This document shows, piece by piece, positions 22,687-34,268 of a stretch of 64,000 nt of DNA. The stretch is from Bursaphelenchus xylophilus (lineage: Eukaryota > Nematoda > Chromadorea > Rhabditida > Aphelenchoididae), in assembly GCA_904066235.2 (NCBI GenBank), contig CAJFCV020000001.1, positions 4,464,001 to 4,528,000 on the forward strand, in the 5' to 3' direction. Below the pieces are notes generated by a model. That model did no database searches and was not told where the DNA came from. It saw only the letters and a list, made by a program, of their open reading frames with translations. A program made the position numbers and the translations under genes. How positions within the stretch are numbered: position 1 is the stretch's first letter; every line of letters starts with the position of its first letter.

Positions 22687-23418
22687 TCATTTAGTTTGTA
22701 GACTTTTCTTATACGGCATGTCCCAAATTCTTAGCAGGCGCTTCGCTAAAACAACCGAGATTTTTCCGTCGAAAATTGGGGGAAGCATGCATGAGTATCG
22801 CCATCGTACACTGCCTTTATCAAGTTTTTTGTACATGAACTTACAGAAAAAGCCGAGGAGGAACTTCTTCTTCAAGAAAAGCGCATTCATCTTGTCATAT
22901 CAGACTCTAAAAACAAACGACTCTCCACAAAACCGAAATGTTCCAAATTCTTCAACTTTCGGCGAGTAGCTCACCAAAAAAATATTTTTGGCCCGATTTC
23001 CTTGACGGAACGGATTAAAAAGTTTTTGGATTTGAAGCTCGTCGCCTGTTCCAAACCAATCCCTATTGCCGTCTACCCTTTGCCCTTGATTTACATACAT
23101 AATCTCCACGTAATCGATGGAGAAATTCAAAACAGCTTAGGAGAACCAACAACTTTGACGTTATTTTGAAACGTAAGAGGAGCCAGTGATCGCAGCAGAA
23201 CGGAGCAATTTGACGAATATTTCATGGGGTACTAGTCTAGACATAGCTGGCGTGAAAAGGAGGTTGCGGCGAGCATCTCCAACTAGTGGGTTTCGAGGCC
23301 GTCGCCAAGTTAACAATGATACAAAAAAGCGTAGCAAACGATGATAAAAAGCCGACACAATTTTCTCCGCGACATAGCTTGGAAATGTTGCCTTTACGGT
23401 ATGTCTATCGCTTGACAA
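22687..23418 (-). other. Remnant exons of an unidentified minus-strand gene
   Basis: Three minus-strand frames (23418-23161, 23130-22900 and 22890-22687) follow each other. The middle one (starting NFSIDYVEIMYVNQGQR) looks truly protein-like. A possible acceptor CCTAAG precedes it. I cannot join the frames with good splice sites, and no domain is recognised. This may be a decayed gene or a fragment. Confidence 0.2.
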
Positions 23419-23725
23419 TGAATGAATATTTTAGTCTGCATCTTGAGGCCACATTCGAGTTATTCAAAGATCACGCTAAGTATCATTCTTCTCTTTTCAG
23501 ACGATACTGAAAAACAACAACTTTTGTCGCATACTCTCAAAATAAAATCAAAATACCATTCACACTACACACAAAACATTTTAAAAATATCATTTCTAAA
23601 ATTTAACGGCGGCATCTTATTTGTTTCTAAAAAAGTTTAAATATAGTTCTCAACAAACTTTAAATAATTTGAATATAAATAACATAAAACCTCTCCAAAA
23701 ACTGCATTCATTTACGTCAGAAGAA

Positions 23726-26700
23726 ATGACAAGACATCTTCTTGTTTTATTGTTCTTCTGCCTTTGCGTTTTCGGTCTCAGACGTAGGTTTATGTGCATA
23801 TCGAAGACAAAGTTTAGCTTCTCCACGAAGACAAGACCGCCGTAATGGGGCTCGACCATTCCCGGATGTCGACAACACAAATGACAGCTTGCCGCATAAG
23901 GTTGAGGTCTATCATTACAACTTGACGTTGGATGCGACCTTTGCGTATAAGGGATACAAATTCCCGGCAGGTAAAGTAATACTTTAGATTATGTTAAGGC
24001 CTCACTTGAAGCGAAGTTACGGGCTGTCACTGCTCGTACATATACGATCTTCAGACTCAAGAAGAAGCATTCCAAGTGCTACGCTGAAATTTTTATGAAC
24101 GCGGGCCCAAATTTTAAGCATCTCAAGACACCCGCAACTGGCAATATCACCTTTCAGAAAAGTTGAACACTTTTGTCGGACAAGTCCAAATCTTTCTCTC
24201 GCCACTACAACAAATCAATCAAATTGAACTGAACTCTGCCGTGAATATAACCTCCACACATCTAACTGACGGTACTACTCAGTACACTATCACAAAACAA
24301 GAACATACTGCGGCAGACCACTTAATAATACATACGAAGGAGACGTTAGAAGTTGCTAAAAATTACACATTATCCTTTGAATTTAACGGACACTTCAACA
24401 AGGAATGGGAAGGACTTTACTCTGTGGATATCACTGATGAAGATCATCAAGAGACGTACGACTTTTTAGTTTTAAAATACAGGGCAGAAAAGCGGTTAAA
24501 AAATTATTGGCTAAAAAAGGGTTTCGTTTTACGAAGGCTTGTTTTACAGAGATACGTTTTTCAGAGCTATTCTGGCGACACAATTTGAAGAGATCAAAGC
24601 GAGGACAGCGTTTCCATGTTTTGATGACCCGTCTTTCAAATCAACCTTCCAGCTTACATTATATCATCCGAAAGGGTCGAAAGCATTAAATAATGCAGAA
24701 GCTTTGAGTCACAAAGATGTCGGGTAAGACCGATTACTAAGGGCTGTAACTTTGAAGGGTAATGGCCACAATTTTCTTCAACTTTGCTAGTTTTTTTGCT
24801 TCATGGAAATATAAGTTACACTTGTTGTATTTCCAGCCAGCAGACTATTACCGTCTTCGGAATCACCCCAAAAATGCCATCGTACTTGTTTGCCCTTGCC
24901 GCCTCCGGCTTTTACGAAGTCTCGGCCAAAACAAGTCGAGGAGTTTTGGTAGGTAATCTGAAACTTGTCGGATATATGAGCAATTGTAGACTAGAGTAAT
25001 TTCCATTCACAAAGACCCCAAATTCAATCAGGAAACCGCCGTTTATGCAGCCAAGATTGTCGACATTATGGAGAATTTGACCGGAATCGAGTATCCATTG
25101 GAGAAATTGGGTATAGATACACTGTAGCAAGCGTATATATACTATGATTTTAGATCATCTCGATGTAATGTTTATGATGGCAGAAGGAATGGAGAACTTC
25201 GGGCTTATTACCTACAACAATAAATATCTGAATGCAAAGTACGACGAGAATCTGGTCGATCAGTTTACGAGAATCAATGTCATTGCTCATGAGACTTCTC
25301 ATCAATGGTAACGGAGGGCGCAAGAGTGCCATGTCATGTGTTTTGATAAATAATTTTCAGGTTTGGAAATTTGGTGACAGGTAAGAGATGGGGCTTGGAA
25401 TATCTTCACGAGTCGTTTGCGAACTTGTTTGAGACCGAAGTTATGCAAAACATTGATCTTTTCAATTATGCAGTAGTAAGTGAGCTCGCATTACTGCAAC
25501 TTTGCATACGCATCCTGCTTACAAGGGAAGTCACTTAAGTCACGGATCGGTTTTTAAAAACGACTGTTACCGCGATGGGGAAGGTAGGACGGAGATACCA
25601 AATCTGAAAACCGCTACCTCCACCGGCCTCTGGGAGCCGAGATAATCGACCAAAAAGGTTTGACCAAAAAAAGTTGCTCCGAGTAGTCCTCTCTTCCGAA
25701 AGAAGGGGGCAGAGAACCGAATGGTCCGGTGGTCTGGAAGCGCGCTTCCGGGCCTTGGCCTTTTCAGGTTCGAATCCGCATGGGTCAAATAGTTTTTTAA
25801 ACTTTTCCTGTAATCCAGTAAATTTACCGGTAAGATAAAATTTTTGATTTTTTGCATATTTTACGAAATTTCAGAGTAATTATTTGAATGCGAATTCCAA
25901 ACTATTTGAACTTTCCAGGTTGAAAATTTACCGTAAAATAGCCATAAAATCTAAAAATAAATTGCTAGTAAATTTACTGGATTACATCAACTGTTTTATA
26001 AATTTTTCACAAGCTCGAGACCCGCGCGGATTCGAACTTGAAAAGGTTAAGGCCCGGAAGCGCGCTTCCAGACCACCGGACCATTCGGTTCGCTGGCTTT
26101 TCTTCTTTCGGAAGGAAGAAATGTTTGGACGAATTTGGTCAAACTTTTTGGTCGATTATCTCGGCTCCCAGAGGCCGGTGGAGGTAACGGTTTTCAGATT
26201 TGGTATCTCCGTCCTACCCTCCCCATCGCTGTAACAGTCGTTTTACAAAATCGATCCGTGATTTAAGTGACTTCCCTTGTTAGACAACATATATCAATAC
26301 ATTAAAATAAATTGCAGAGAATGGACACTATAAAAAGGTTTAAAGATGCCCGTGGCTTCGCGGAAAAAGCGTGGCATGCCATTGAGGACAAGGTCAGCTA
26401 CTTTGATGGTAAGTCTTTAAGTGATTTTGAAAGAGTACCTTTGTTTCTAACAGAAATGACTTACGAAGTTGGCGGCGCTTTATTGTTGGTCATTAAAAAT
26501 CTGGTTTCCGAGAAAGTGTTTTACTCCGCCCTTCATACGTACTTAAAAAACAACAGCTTTGGCAACGCTGACACTGATGCATTGGCAGCGGCTTTTAACG
26601 AGGTAAGGCCTTGCAACGGGTAACAAAATTGGTCTTAGCAAGGTCTTTTTTCAACGATTTTATATTCCAAGGCTATTCAAGAGTACAGGATCTAGCGAAA

Positions 26701-27792
26701 AGATCACTTTTAGGCTCTCAAAGATGCCCCAAGTCTGGGCTTTGACTTCTCCGAAGAATACTTGAAACCCTACATCAGACAAGTTGGAATTCCAACGGTA
26801 AATGTCACCTTGAACGAGCAAGATCAATATGTAATTCAACAAATTACATTCCAAAATTCAAACACCTGGCTTGTCCCCTTGTTCATCTACAATTTGGACA
26901 AAATGGAGGAGATCAGAGTGGATGTTCGGAAAGACCCGGTGACTTTGAATACAACGGACACATTGCTTTTTAACAGCAATTACAAAACTTTTGCTTTTGT
27001 TAATCTAGATGATACGATCGTGGAAAAAGTTGTGAAACACAAGAATCTCCCTAAATTGTCAGCTCAAAACCAAGTGGCCGTGCTCAGTTATGAAGGGCGT
27101 GAGGAAGAAGTGTTGGCAAGGATTGTCGAAGGAAATGGCTATGAAGTTGATCCATTTGCAGCTCAGTATCTTCCGAATGTTGTAAGTGCTCTCATTAGAG
27201 ACGGCTTTAAAGTGTGTCAGGTTAATCTACATCGATTGACGGAACTTTTTTGTTCTAGAAAAAGGAGTTTTTAAGGCCATGTTTAAGAGCCTTCCACCTT
27301 GAATAACCTTTTACATAGCTCCCGCATCTGCAAAATTTTTGTAATTTCAGAATAACAAGGATCTAGTGACCAAGCTTGCCGACAAGTTCATCCTTGAGAA
27401 CACAACAGAAGCCAGGTAGAAATGATATCAAAAACAACATTTTCTTTACCCCGTTTTCAGACATGTCGGGCGACATCTTCTCCTCCGCGCTGTGCAGCTT
27501 GAAGTCCCAAAAATCGTTAATCTTACACAGACATTGTTCGATCAATTTGTCAAAGATTGCGACGCAAAAAAGCCTTTGCATGGCTGCGCAAAGTAAGATA
27601 TTAATGCCACAGATATATTGCTCTTGCAGAATTATTCCTGAGTACCGATACGGTGTGTACACACAAGGAATCAAATCGGAAGATGGCTTGGCCTTCCTCT
27701 CGAATTACCATGAACGCCTTGAAAATGCTGCGTATCCCGAAGGACAACTTTTTATGCCGGAATACATGAGGGTTGGGGATATCTTGGGTTAA
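23726..27792 (+). CDS. M1 family zinc aminopeptidase B (secreted)
   Basis: Paralogue of A and C, 745 aa from 14 exons: 23726-23783, 23818-23970, 24158-24455, 24565-24723, 24837-24948, 24990-25110, 25154-25307, 25361-25475, 26318-26408, 26454-26602, 26714-27181, 27351-27415, 27461-27592 and 27630-27792. The N-terminal signal is LLVLLFFCLCVFG. HETSH is at 346-350, with Glu 369 in YLHESFA completing the HEXXH-18-E zinc site. The GXMEN exopeptidase motif is altered to AEGMEN (first Gly replaced by Glu); the catalytic-pocket Glu of MEN is kept. Intron 1 is only 34 nt. Intron 8 contains a 758-bp foldback transposon. The frame is intact throughout, so the gene is probably active, perhaps with changed specificity. 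Confidence 0.9.
25522..26279. mobile_element. Foldback MITE with TTA target duplication, in intron 8 of aminopeptidase B
   Basis: CAAGGGAAGTCACTTAAGTC at 25522 is mirrored at 26279, and the arms run inward about 270 bp, including TATCTCGGCTCCCAGAGGCC. TTA flanks both sides (25519-25521 and 26280-26282), as expected for PIF/Harbinger-type elements. Each arm has a tRNA-like stretch with a B-box GTTCGAATCCGC and an A-box-like TGGTCCGGTGG. There is no transposase. Confidence 0.85.
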
Positions 27793-28379
27793 TTGAAAAG
27801 TAAAGAATCAAAAAAAGATATTTACATATTGCGAATAAAGATACATATAAAAATTAATTCGAGTAACAATGAAGAAATTTTTTTTTAGTTTATAAATTTG
27901 AGACCGAAACTTCAAAAGTTCTACGGGCTTCTGAAAGTTAAGAGAAATTGAAGATGATGGCTTGGCCCAGCCCAACTAAAATCATGTCTTGATCCGATTC
28001 GATGAGATCTTGAGGTAAAAACGAAAAATCGTCAGCTTTTTGGTATAAAAAAGTTGACTTGAAGTTGACCTTTCGACAAAAAAATTTTGCTTCCGCAGTA
28101 AGATTTTTTTCATTTCAAGACAAGCGATTTCCAAAATTTTTTGACCTTTGCTAAAGCGGAATATGAACGTATGAACTGAAATCAAACAAGAAACATTACT
28201 GGGTCAAGCACATTTCGAAAAAACTTTAAATAACACAACCGGCATTTCCAGGCTTAATTATCGGCACTCCTTTTATCACAAAAAGGTTGTAGCATTTATG
28301 TGATCTTCAATCATGTATAAATTAATGCAATTATACGTATCTTTACTATTAACTGGTATTCATTCGGATGAGGTCAAAG
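27793..28379. other. Intergenic region between aminopeptidases B and C
   Basis: 587 bp of AT-rich sequence. It contains the 3' end of B, with AATAAAGATAC at 27834 as a possible poly(A) signal, and the promoter of C. No gene is recognised. Confidence 0.5.
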
Positions 28380-31300
28380 ATGCTCAAGTATTGTTTATTC
28401 CTGTTGCTTTTCTGTAGTTTTGTCTACGGTTTGAAGCGTAAGTTGATCGGCAAGTTTTATGACATGTACATGTCATGACACCGATTTTAGCGATATTACG
28501 GAAAGATGATGGATCGAAACCATTTCAACCGTTGTTTGCACATATTGACCATACCAATGACAGTCTACCGCATACTGTAGAGGTTTACCATTACAACTTA
28601 ACGCTTGATCCAACTTTTGCTTTCAAGGGATACAAGTTTCCGGAGGGTAAACTTATTTCTTTTTAGCCATATCTCTTTTCGCTGTGACGATATTATTTTC
28701 GAAAAAGCGTAGTGGAAAATGTGAAAGGTTCCCTCATCTCATTGTCAAAAATCTGTTGTTGCAAACTTAAAATCCTTCAGAGTACACATGGTTTTCAGAC
28801 AAGCTAAATACCTTCACAGGCAGCGTTCATATTGTATTGTCGGTTTCGAATCAAACCAATGAAATTGAACTGAACTCCGCTGTAAATATCACGTCAATCC
28901 ATCTAACCGACGGCGCCACAGAATACAAAATTACCAAACAGGAGCACACTAAAGAAGATCACTTGATATTAACGACAGACAAGGCCTTGGAAGTCTCCAA
29001 AAACCTTACTCTATCTTTTGAATTCAACGGAAAAATAGGCAATAGCGGCGATAGTATCTACTATGTGGACTACGTTGATGATGATAATGAAAAGACGTAG
29101 GTCAAATATTATCGTGTTTTTATTGATGATCTCTTAGAGCATTAGTGGCGACATTATTTGAGGAGATCAAAGCGAGGACCGTATTCCCGTGTTTCGATGA
29201 TCCCTCATTCAAATCGACCTTCCAAGTTACATTACATCATCCTAAAGGGTCAAAAGCGTTGAGTAATGAGTACCCTATAAGTGAAACCGATGCCGGGTAG
29301 GTTTAAAAAAATAGTCATCGTCGTGAAGCATCCAACAAGGACAATTCATAGGCCAAAGGCTTGGCCACATGCTCTAAATAGGAGCTAGGAAATAATGCGA
29401 AACTTTTTTCAGCGCTCAAGCAATAACTGTCTTTAATACAACGGTTAAAATGCCCACCTATTTATTGGCTTTTGCTATTGGAAATTTTACCGAAATGGTG
29501 GCCGACTCGGTATGTCAAAGACTCCCAAAATTCAGTTACTATTATAAATTCCAGTCGATAGTTTATACCACCTACAAAGATCCACTTCGAACACTAACGA
29601 CGGCCACATTTAGCTCAAGATTCATTGAAGTTTTGGAGCAACTAACTGGGGTCAAGTATCCCTTGGACAAATTGGGTAGGATACCAAGTTATTTTACAGT
29701 TGTTTTCCGTATATTTCAGGTCACCTTGACGCTCGCACTCTCTCCGCAGGCGCAATGGAAAACTATGGCCTTATCATTTACACCGGTGGCCTATTGGTGG
29801 CCCCGTACCTCGAAGACCTTGCTCATATATACAAAAGGGTTATGATTGTCGCGCATGAGACTTCACATCAATGGTAATACGCAATCAAATTAATTTACAA
29901 ACAGTTTGCAGGTTCGGGAACTTGGTCACGGCCAAGCGATGGGGTTTGGAATACCTGCATGAATCTTTTGCTACATTCTTCCAAACGGAACTCTTTCAAG
30001 ACATAGGTCATGTCAAATATGCCGCAGTAAGTTGTCGCTGAATATGTAGAACGGCTGGCAAAATTTCAGAGAATGATTGTGAGGGAAAGCGATTCTATAA
30101 AAATCTACGGGGTTCCGTAAAAATCTGCTTACCAAGAAATAACTTCCATTTATAATATACAATAGTACTCCAATGGCAAAAAACGCACCATTTTGCGTGG
30201 AGGAAGGAACCAAAATGTCGCAAAATACCTCCCTTCTTGCAATCAAAAAGCTCGCGAAGATTTTCGGATGCATTCTTGCTAACGCTCTCTTCGTAAAGGA
30301 AAGGGTGCGCTCTTCAAAGCGGGGCATTTTTGCTTTGAGAAGGGAGGTATTTTGCGATATTTTTTTCCTTTACTAAATGCAAAATGGTACGTTTTTTGCC
30401 ACTGCATCAGGTCCGCCACTGTAACAGAATACGTAAAACGCAAACGTTCTTCAGAAACTTGAGTTCATTAGACAGTACTACGCTGTGCGCGACATTGCCA
30501 AAGACGCTTCACATGCTATTGAAGACAACAAAAGTCAGTTTGACGGTGAGTATTTATTTATTTATAGCAAATCAAAGAATTGCTGAGTACCCAAAAGACG
30601 CCGCATTATCGCTCTAAAACTACAAATTCTTACAGACATCACCTATGGAGTTGGCGGCACTATTCTCGCTTCGATTAAGAACTTGCTCACGGAAGAAGTC
30701 TTCTACAAAGCTCTGAACATTTATTTGACGGAAAATAGATTCGGAAATGCTGATACAGACACATTGGCAGGAGCTTTTGATAAGGTACCCCATTACCTCT
30801 ATAAAAATTAATTTCAGGCGTTACAAAGTGCCCCACCGCTTGGCTTCAACTTTACCACAGAATACTTGTATCCCTACATTCGACAAGTCGGTATTCCAAC
30901 AGTAAATGTCACTCTGAACGAGCAAGGTCAGTATGTGATTGAACAAACTCCTTTCCGCGGCTCAACCACCTGGCTTGTCCCTTTGTTTGCCTATAATTTG
31001 GACAAATTAGAGGAGATCCGAGTGGATATTCGGACAGATCCGGTCATTTTGAATACAACAGACACTCTGTTATTCAACAGCGAATTCAAAACTTTCGCCT
31101 TTGTCGAACTGGATGAAAAGGTTCAGAAAAAAGTGAGAGAACATAAGAATATCGTCAAACTGTCGCCAGTTAATCAAATTCTGGTCCTGAATGAATACGG
31201 CGATCGAGAGAAAGTGTTCGAAAGGATCGCCCAAGGCTATGATTATATTATTGATCCATTGCTGGCCGATTTCATCAATGACTTGGTGAGTATTCGACGA

Positions 31301-31861
31301 TCTTAAATTGACATAATGCATACAATATCAAGCACACTTTAACGCCGTATTCAGCCCATGTCTTTAAGGTGATTTTTCACATTTCAGACCGATGAGCATA
31401 CCATTTACAGCTTGATGAACAATTGGGTCGGATTAGACACTGTCTATAGCCGGTGAATTTTCATTTTACACTTGATATCTTCCCAAGACCATAACTTTAA
31501 AATCTTAAACTCTTCAGAATTCTGGCCCGCCCTCTTTTCACCCGAGGCGTCAAGTTAGAGGTTGAGAATGTAGTTAACCGCACTCAAGCATTCTTCAACG
31601 AATTTGAAGAGATGTGTGCTCCGGATCAAGACCTTTTTTATTGCTCTTAGTAAGTGCATGGCCGGCAATTTGCATACTATACATATCTTTCTCAAAAAAA
31701 ATTTCAGCCAATCCCCCGAAGTTCGCTATGGAATTTTTGCTCAAGGAGCCAAGTCTGAGGAGGGAAGAAAGTTCCTTGAAGATTACCGTGAACGTCTACA
31801 GAAGCATCCTCAAGCAAGACTTTTTGAAGAAGAAATTAAAAGAGTGGACTTGGTTCTATAA
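28380..31861 (+). CDS. M1 family zinc aminopeptidase C (secreted)
   Basis: Paralogue of A and B, 738 aa from 14 exons: 28380-28437, 28491-28646, 28799-29096, 29138-29296, 29413-29509, 29555-29675, 29720-29873, 29912-30026, 30455-30545, 30636-30784, 30818-31285, 31388-31452, 31518-31649 and 31708-31861. The second of two in-frame ATGs (28368 and 28380) is preferred because it makes exon 1 58 nt, as in A and B. It has a signal peptide (YCLFLLLFCSFVYG). GAMEN is at 307-311, HETSH at 342-346 and Glu at 365. An extra intron splits the last exon relative to A, shared with B. Intron 8 carries a MITE (30157-30423). It is same-strand and adjacent to B, so B and C probably arose by tandem duplication. 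Confidence 0.9.
30157..30423. mobile_element. Tc1/mariner-like foldback MITE in intron 8 of aminopeptidase C
   Basis: The right end reads GACCTGATGCAGTGGCAAAA inward from an outer TACAGTGGCG; the left end is a shortened version (TACAATAGTACTCC...). Inside, GCAAAATACCTCCCTT is mirrored by AAGGGAGGTATTTTGC. It is related to the MITE at 7697-7836. Limits are approximate on the left. Confidence 0.65.
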
Positions 31862-31982
31862 GATGCGCTGTGAAAAATCGATTTGTGTTTACTTACTAAT
31901 AATAAATAAAAAAAATTTGTTTTGTTTACTTTTGCTCATAGTCATCACCAACGTTTAAATTTCCATTATTTTTATTTTCATT

Positions 31983-32803
31983 TCAAAAAGCTACAGGGGC
32001 CCCTGCGAGGGGTGGATTAGCCGCTTCTTGATTGGCTTGACCGTCGGCGCCACCTTCAACATTCTCGTTTTCTTCTGGGACCATTGTGGCCACATCCTCC
32101 ACCAAAACTCCTTCGTCTTCGAAAACGAATTCAACTTTCTGAAAAAATAATTTTGATTTTTGAAAAAAAAAAATTGATTCTCACTTACCGGAGGACCACC
32201 AGTCTCCTTTTTCTTAGGTTTCCTCTTCTTCGCGGCTTCGTGATCTTTCTCTCTGAGCACCTCCAGCTCCTTTTCACTTGGAATTTTGGGCATTTGGGCC
32301 TTCATTGCCACAATGCAGAAGATTAGAAAGCCCAATTGAATTGCGAGGACCACAAACATCGGACCGATGGCCACATACAGTTGGTTCTCTTTCAACGCAA
32401 ATGGAAGTTTTATCTGGCGGAGCGGGGCTTCTTTCTGAATGTAGGGCAATATAAAACGGTGTGAAATTCTTAACTTTCTTTTTACAGCCCTTTTTCAAAT
32501 CAAAACTCCTCCTTTTTCTAAATTTTTTGAACCAAATAATCAATGCCTGACAACCGTTCCGTTGTGGTCTAGTGGTTAGGATTTGCGGCTCTCACCCGCA
32601 AGGCCCGGGTTCGATTCCCGGCAACGGAAGAAACTATTTTTGCATTTTGATCCGATTTTTTTACCTCCAGGAGTCTCAAAAAGTACAAACAAAAGTATTT
32701 TTGACTATATTTTTCCACCAAAACTTACAGAAGGGCCATTGTCATCACAAAACGAAGGGATGACAAGAAGAAACACAAAGAAGCCGCCAACCAACCGTTT
32801 CAT
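31983..32803 (-). CDS. Small type I membrane protein of unknown function
   Basis: Exons are 32729-32803, 32189-32434 and 31983-32138, giving 158 aa, phase 0 throughout. Residues 1-20 are a signal peptide (MKRLVGGFFVFLLVIPSFC). A short lumenal segment with LRQIKLPFALKENQ follows. One TM helix (AIGPMFVVLAIQLGFLIFCIVAM) comes next. A cytosolic tail has a Lys/Arg cluster (KKRKPKKK) and an acidic Glu/Asn/Ala-rich end. An in-frame ATG at 32812 could add three residues. The topology suggests an ER or secretory-pathway protein, but I recognise no family. A tRNA-Glu lies antisense in intron 1. Confidence 0.65.
32558..32629 (+). tRNA. tRNA-Glu (CTC)
   Basis: 72-nt cloverleaf: acceptor TCCGTTG pairs with CAACGGA, the anticodon loop holds CTC in CGGCTCTCACCCG, and the B-box is GGTTCGATTCC. 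A T run follows at 32635. It is a near-consensus eukaryotic tRNA-Glu. It lies in intron 1 of the small membrane-protein gene, on the opposite strand. Confidence 0.97.
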
Positions 32804-33011
32804 TGCACACATTTGAGAATAACTACAGAATTTGTACTAAAAACGACTTCGAAATTCCATTTTCGGTCAACTTTTGAAAAAAACTTGCCGGTAATCACTT
32901 CCGTGGCCAAGTTTGCAGTGTTTCGCCCCGAAAACAAAGCTTGGCATTGTGTCTAATTGTCCGTAAAAATTATTTCCATGCCTCGAGATCTCTCTTCACA
33001 CCTTCTCGATC

Positions 33012-34122
33012 ATGTTGTGGCGTCGTTCTTTGGCCGGTGTTCGGCGATATTCTTCCGAGAATAAGAAACGTATTCCCAGCGGGTAAGCGGATATTACACT
33101 TGATTTTTTGACGATTTAGGCGGAAAAACTAGAGTACTCACAAACTGATGTCTTTAGTTGAGATTGAGAGGGATTTTGGATGGTTTCTTATTGATTGTTA
33201 CATCTGTTTTATATGTTTTTTATTATGCCGCGGGAGATATGTCTAAAACAATGTTTTGCCTTCGATAAAATAGATTTGACCTAATTATCTCTTGAGAATT
33301 TGTTAGAACGTATAAATCGTAAATTTGCGTTTACATAGTCCTATTAACGCGTTATATTATTCTATAGGCTGAAGGAAATTCATCAAACCCAAATCGAAGG
33401 TGGGATCCCCCCGTTGAACTATGAGCAGCAACGAGATAAAGTGTGGCTTGGTCGACAATTTGGACGCTATGGTCTTGCTGCCAACATTGAATTGGGAAAA
33501 TTATGGCCAACAGTGGAGGTAACCCGGGGATTGGTGTAAAATAAGGTCTGAAAATCGTTTTCCAGGAAATAAATGAGATCAACGAGCTAAAGTTTTATCG
33601 ACCTGCTAAAGAGGCTGTTGAGTTGGCCCAGAAGATCGCAAAGGAAGAAGAAGCTAGAAAACGAAAGCAGTAAGTTTCTTTGCTCATATTTTTGTTGGAT
33701 TTTTAGGTGTGAAAACATGGAAAAAGCAGTGAAAACCGTTATCAATTTGCTTTTTGTTTGGATTATTAATGAGTTTATTTGTTTAGCATTGAAACAGTGA
33801 AGAAGAACCTCCAAGATTATGACAAAGTCCTCTCTGAATATAAGGAATCCCTGAACGCACCCCCGGCCGAGAAAACGCCGGAAGAATTGGCAAATGAAAG
33901 GCGTATGCAAGAGATTCAAGAGTACTTTGGGTACTGGATTGACCCCAGTGATCCACGGTTTGAGGTTATGTTGAAGCAAAAGGAGGCTGAGGAGGCGAAG
34001 GTATGGTTTTGACATTATACTTGATATCTGTCATGGATAATGTATAATTTTTTTGTTTTTAGGCCGAAAAGATGGCTAAGAAGGAGGAAAAGAAGAAAAG
34101 AACAGTTGCTGCTACCAGCTAG
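33012..34122 (+). CDS. CRIF1/GADD45GIP1 homologue, mitochondrial large-subunit protein mL64
   Basis: Predicted component of the mitochondrial ribosome, near the peptide exit. Exons are 33012-33082, 33368-33518, 33566-33669, 33787-34000 and 34063-34122, giving 199 aa. The N-terminus is basic (MLWRRSLAGVRRYSS), fitting a mitochondrial targeting signal. The central FGRYG...LWPTVEE and the GYWIDPSDPRFEVMLKQKE stretch followed by a Lys/Glu-rich helix match the CR6_interact family. Length and architecture fit the family. It is followed at 146 bp by the arginyltransferase on the same strand. Confidence 0.8.
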
Positions 34123-34268
34123 GATTTTACTGCCATTAGATTCATTGTTTTACCTTGTTTATTGTTGATAAACTTATTAGACTTTGGAATTGCATTTTTT
34201 AGTATCCGTTCGACTCGGAATCATATCTGAAAAGAATTTGAGATGTTGTATGAAGGTTTTAGGCCATT
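34123..34268 (+). promoter_or_regulatory. Intercistronic gap with candidate trans-splice acceptor
   Basis: Only 146 bp separate the mL64 stop from the arginyltransferase ATG. The gap holds a GATAAA at about 34168, a possible poly(A) signal variant, and ends with GGTTTTAG six bases before the ATG. Spacing and acceptor fit a nematode operon resolved by spliced-leader addition. The leader itself is not in the window. Confidence 0.5.
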
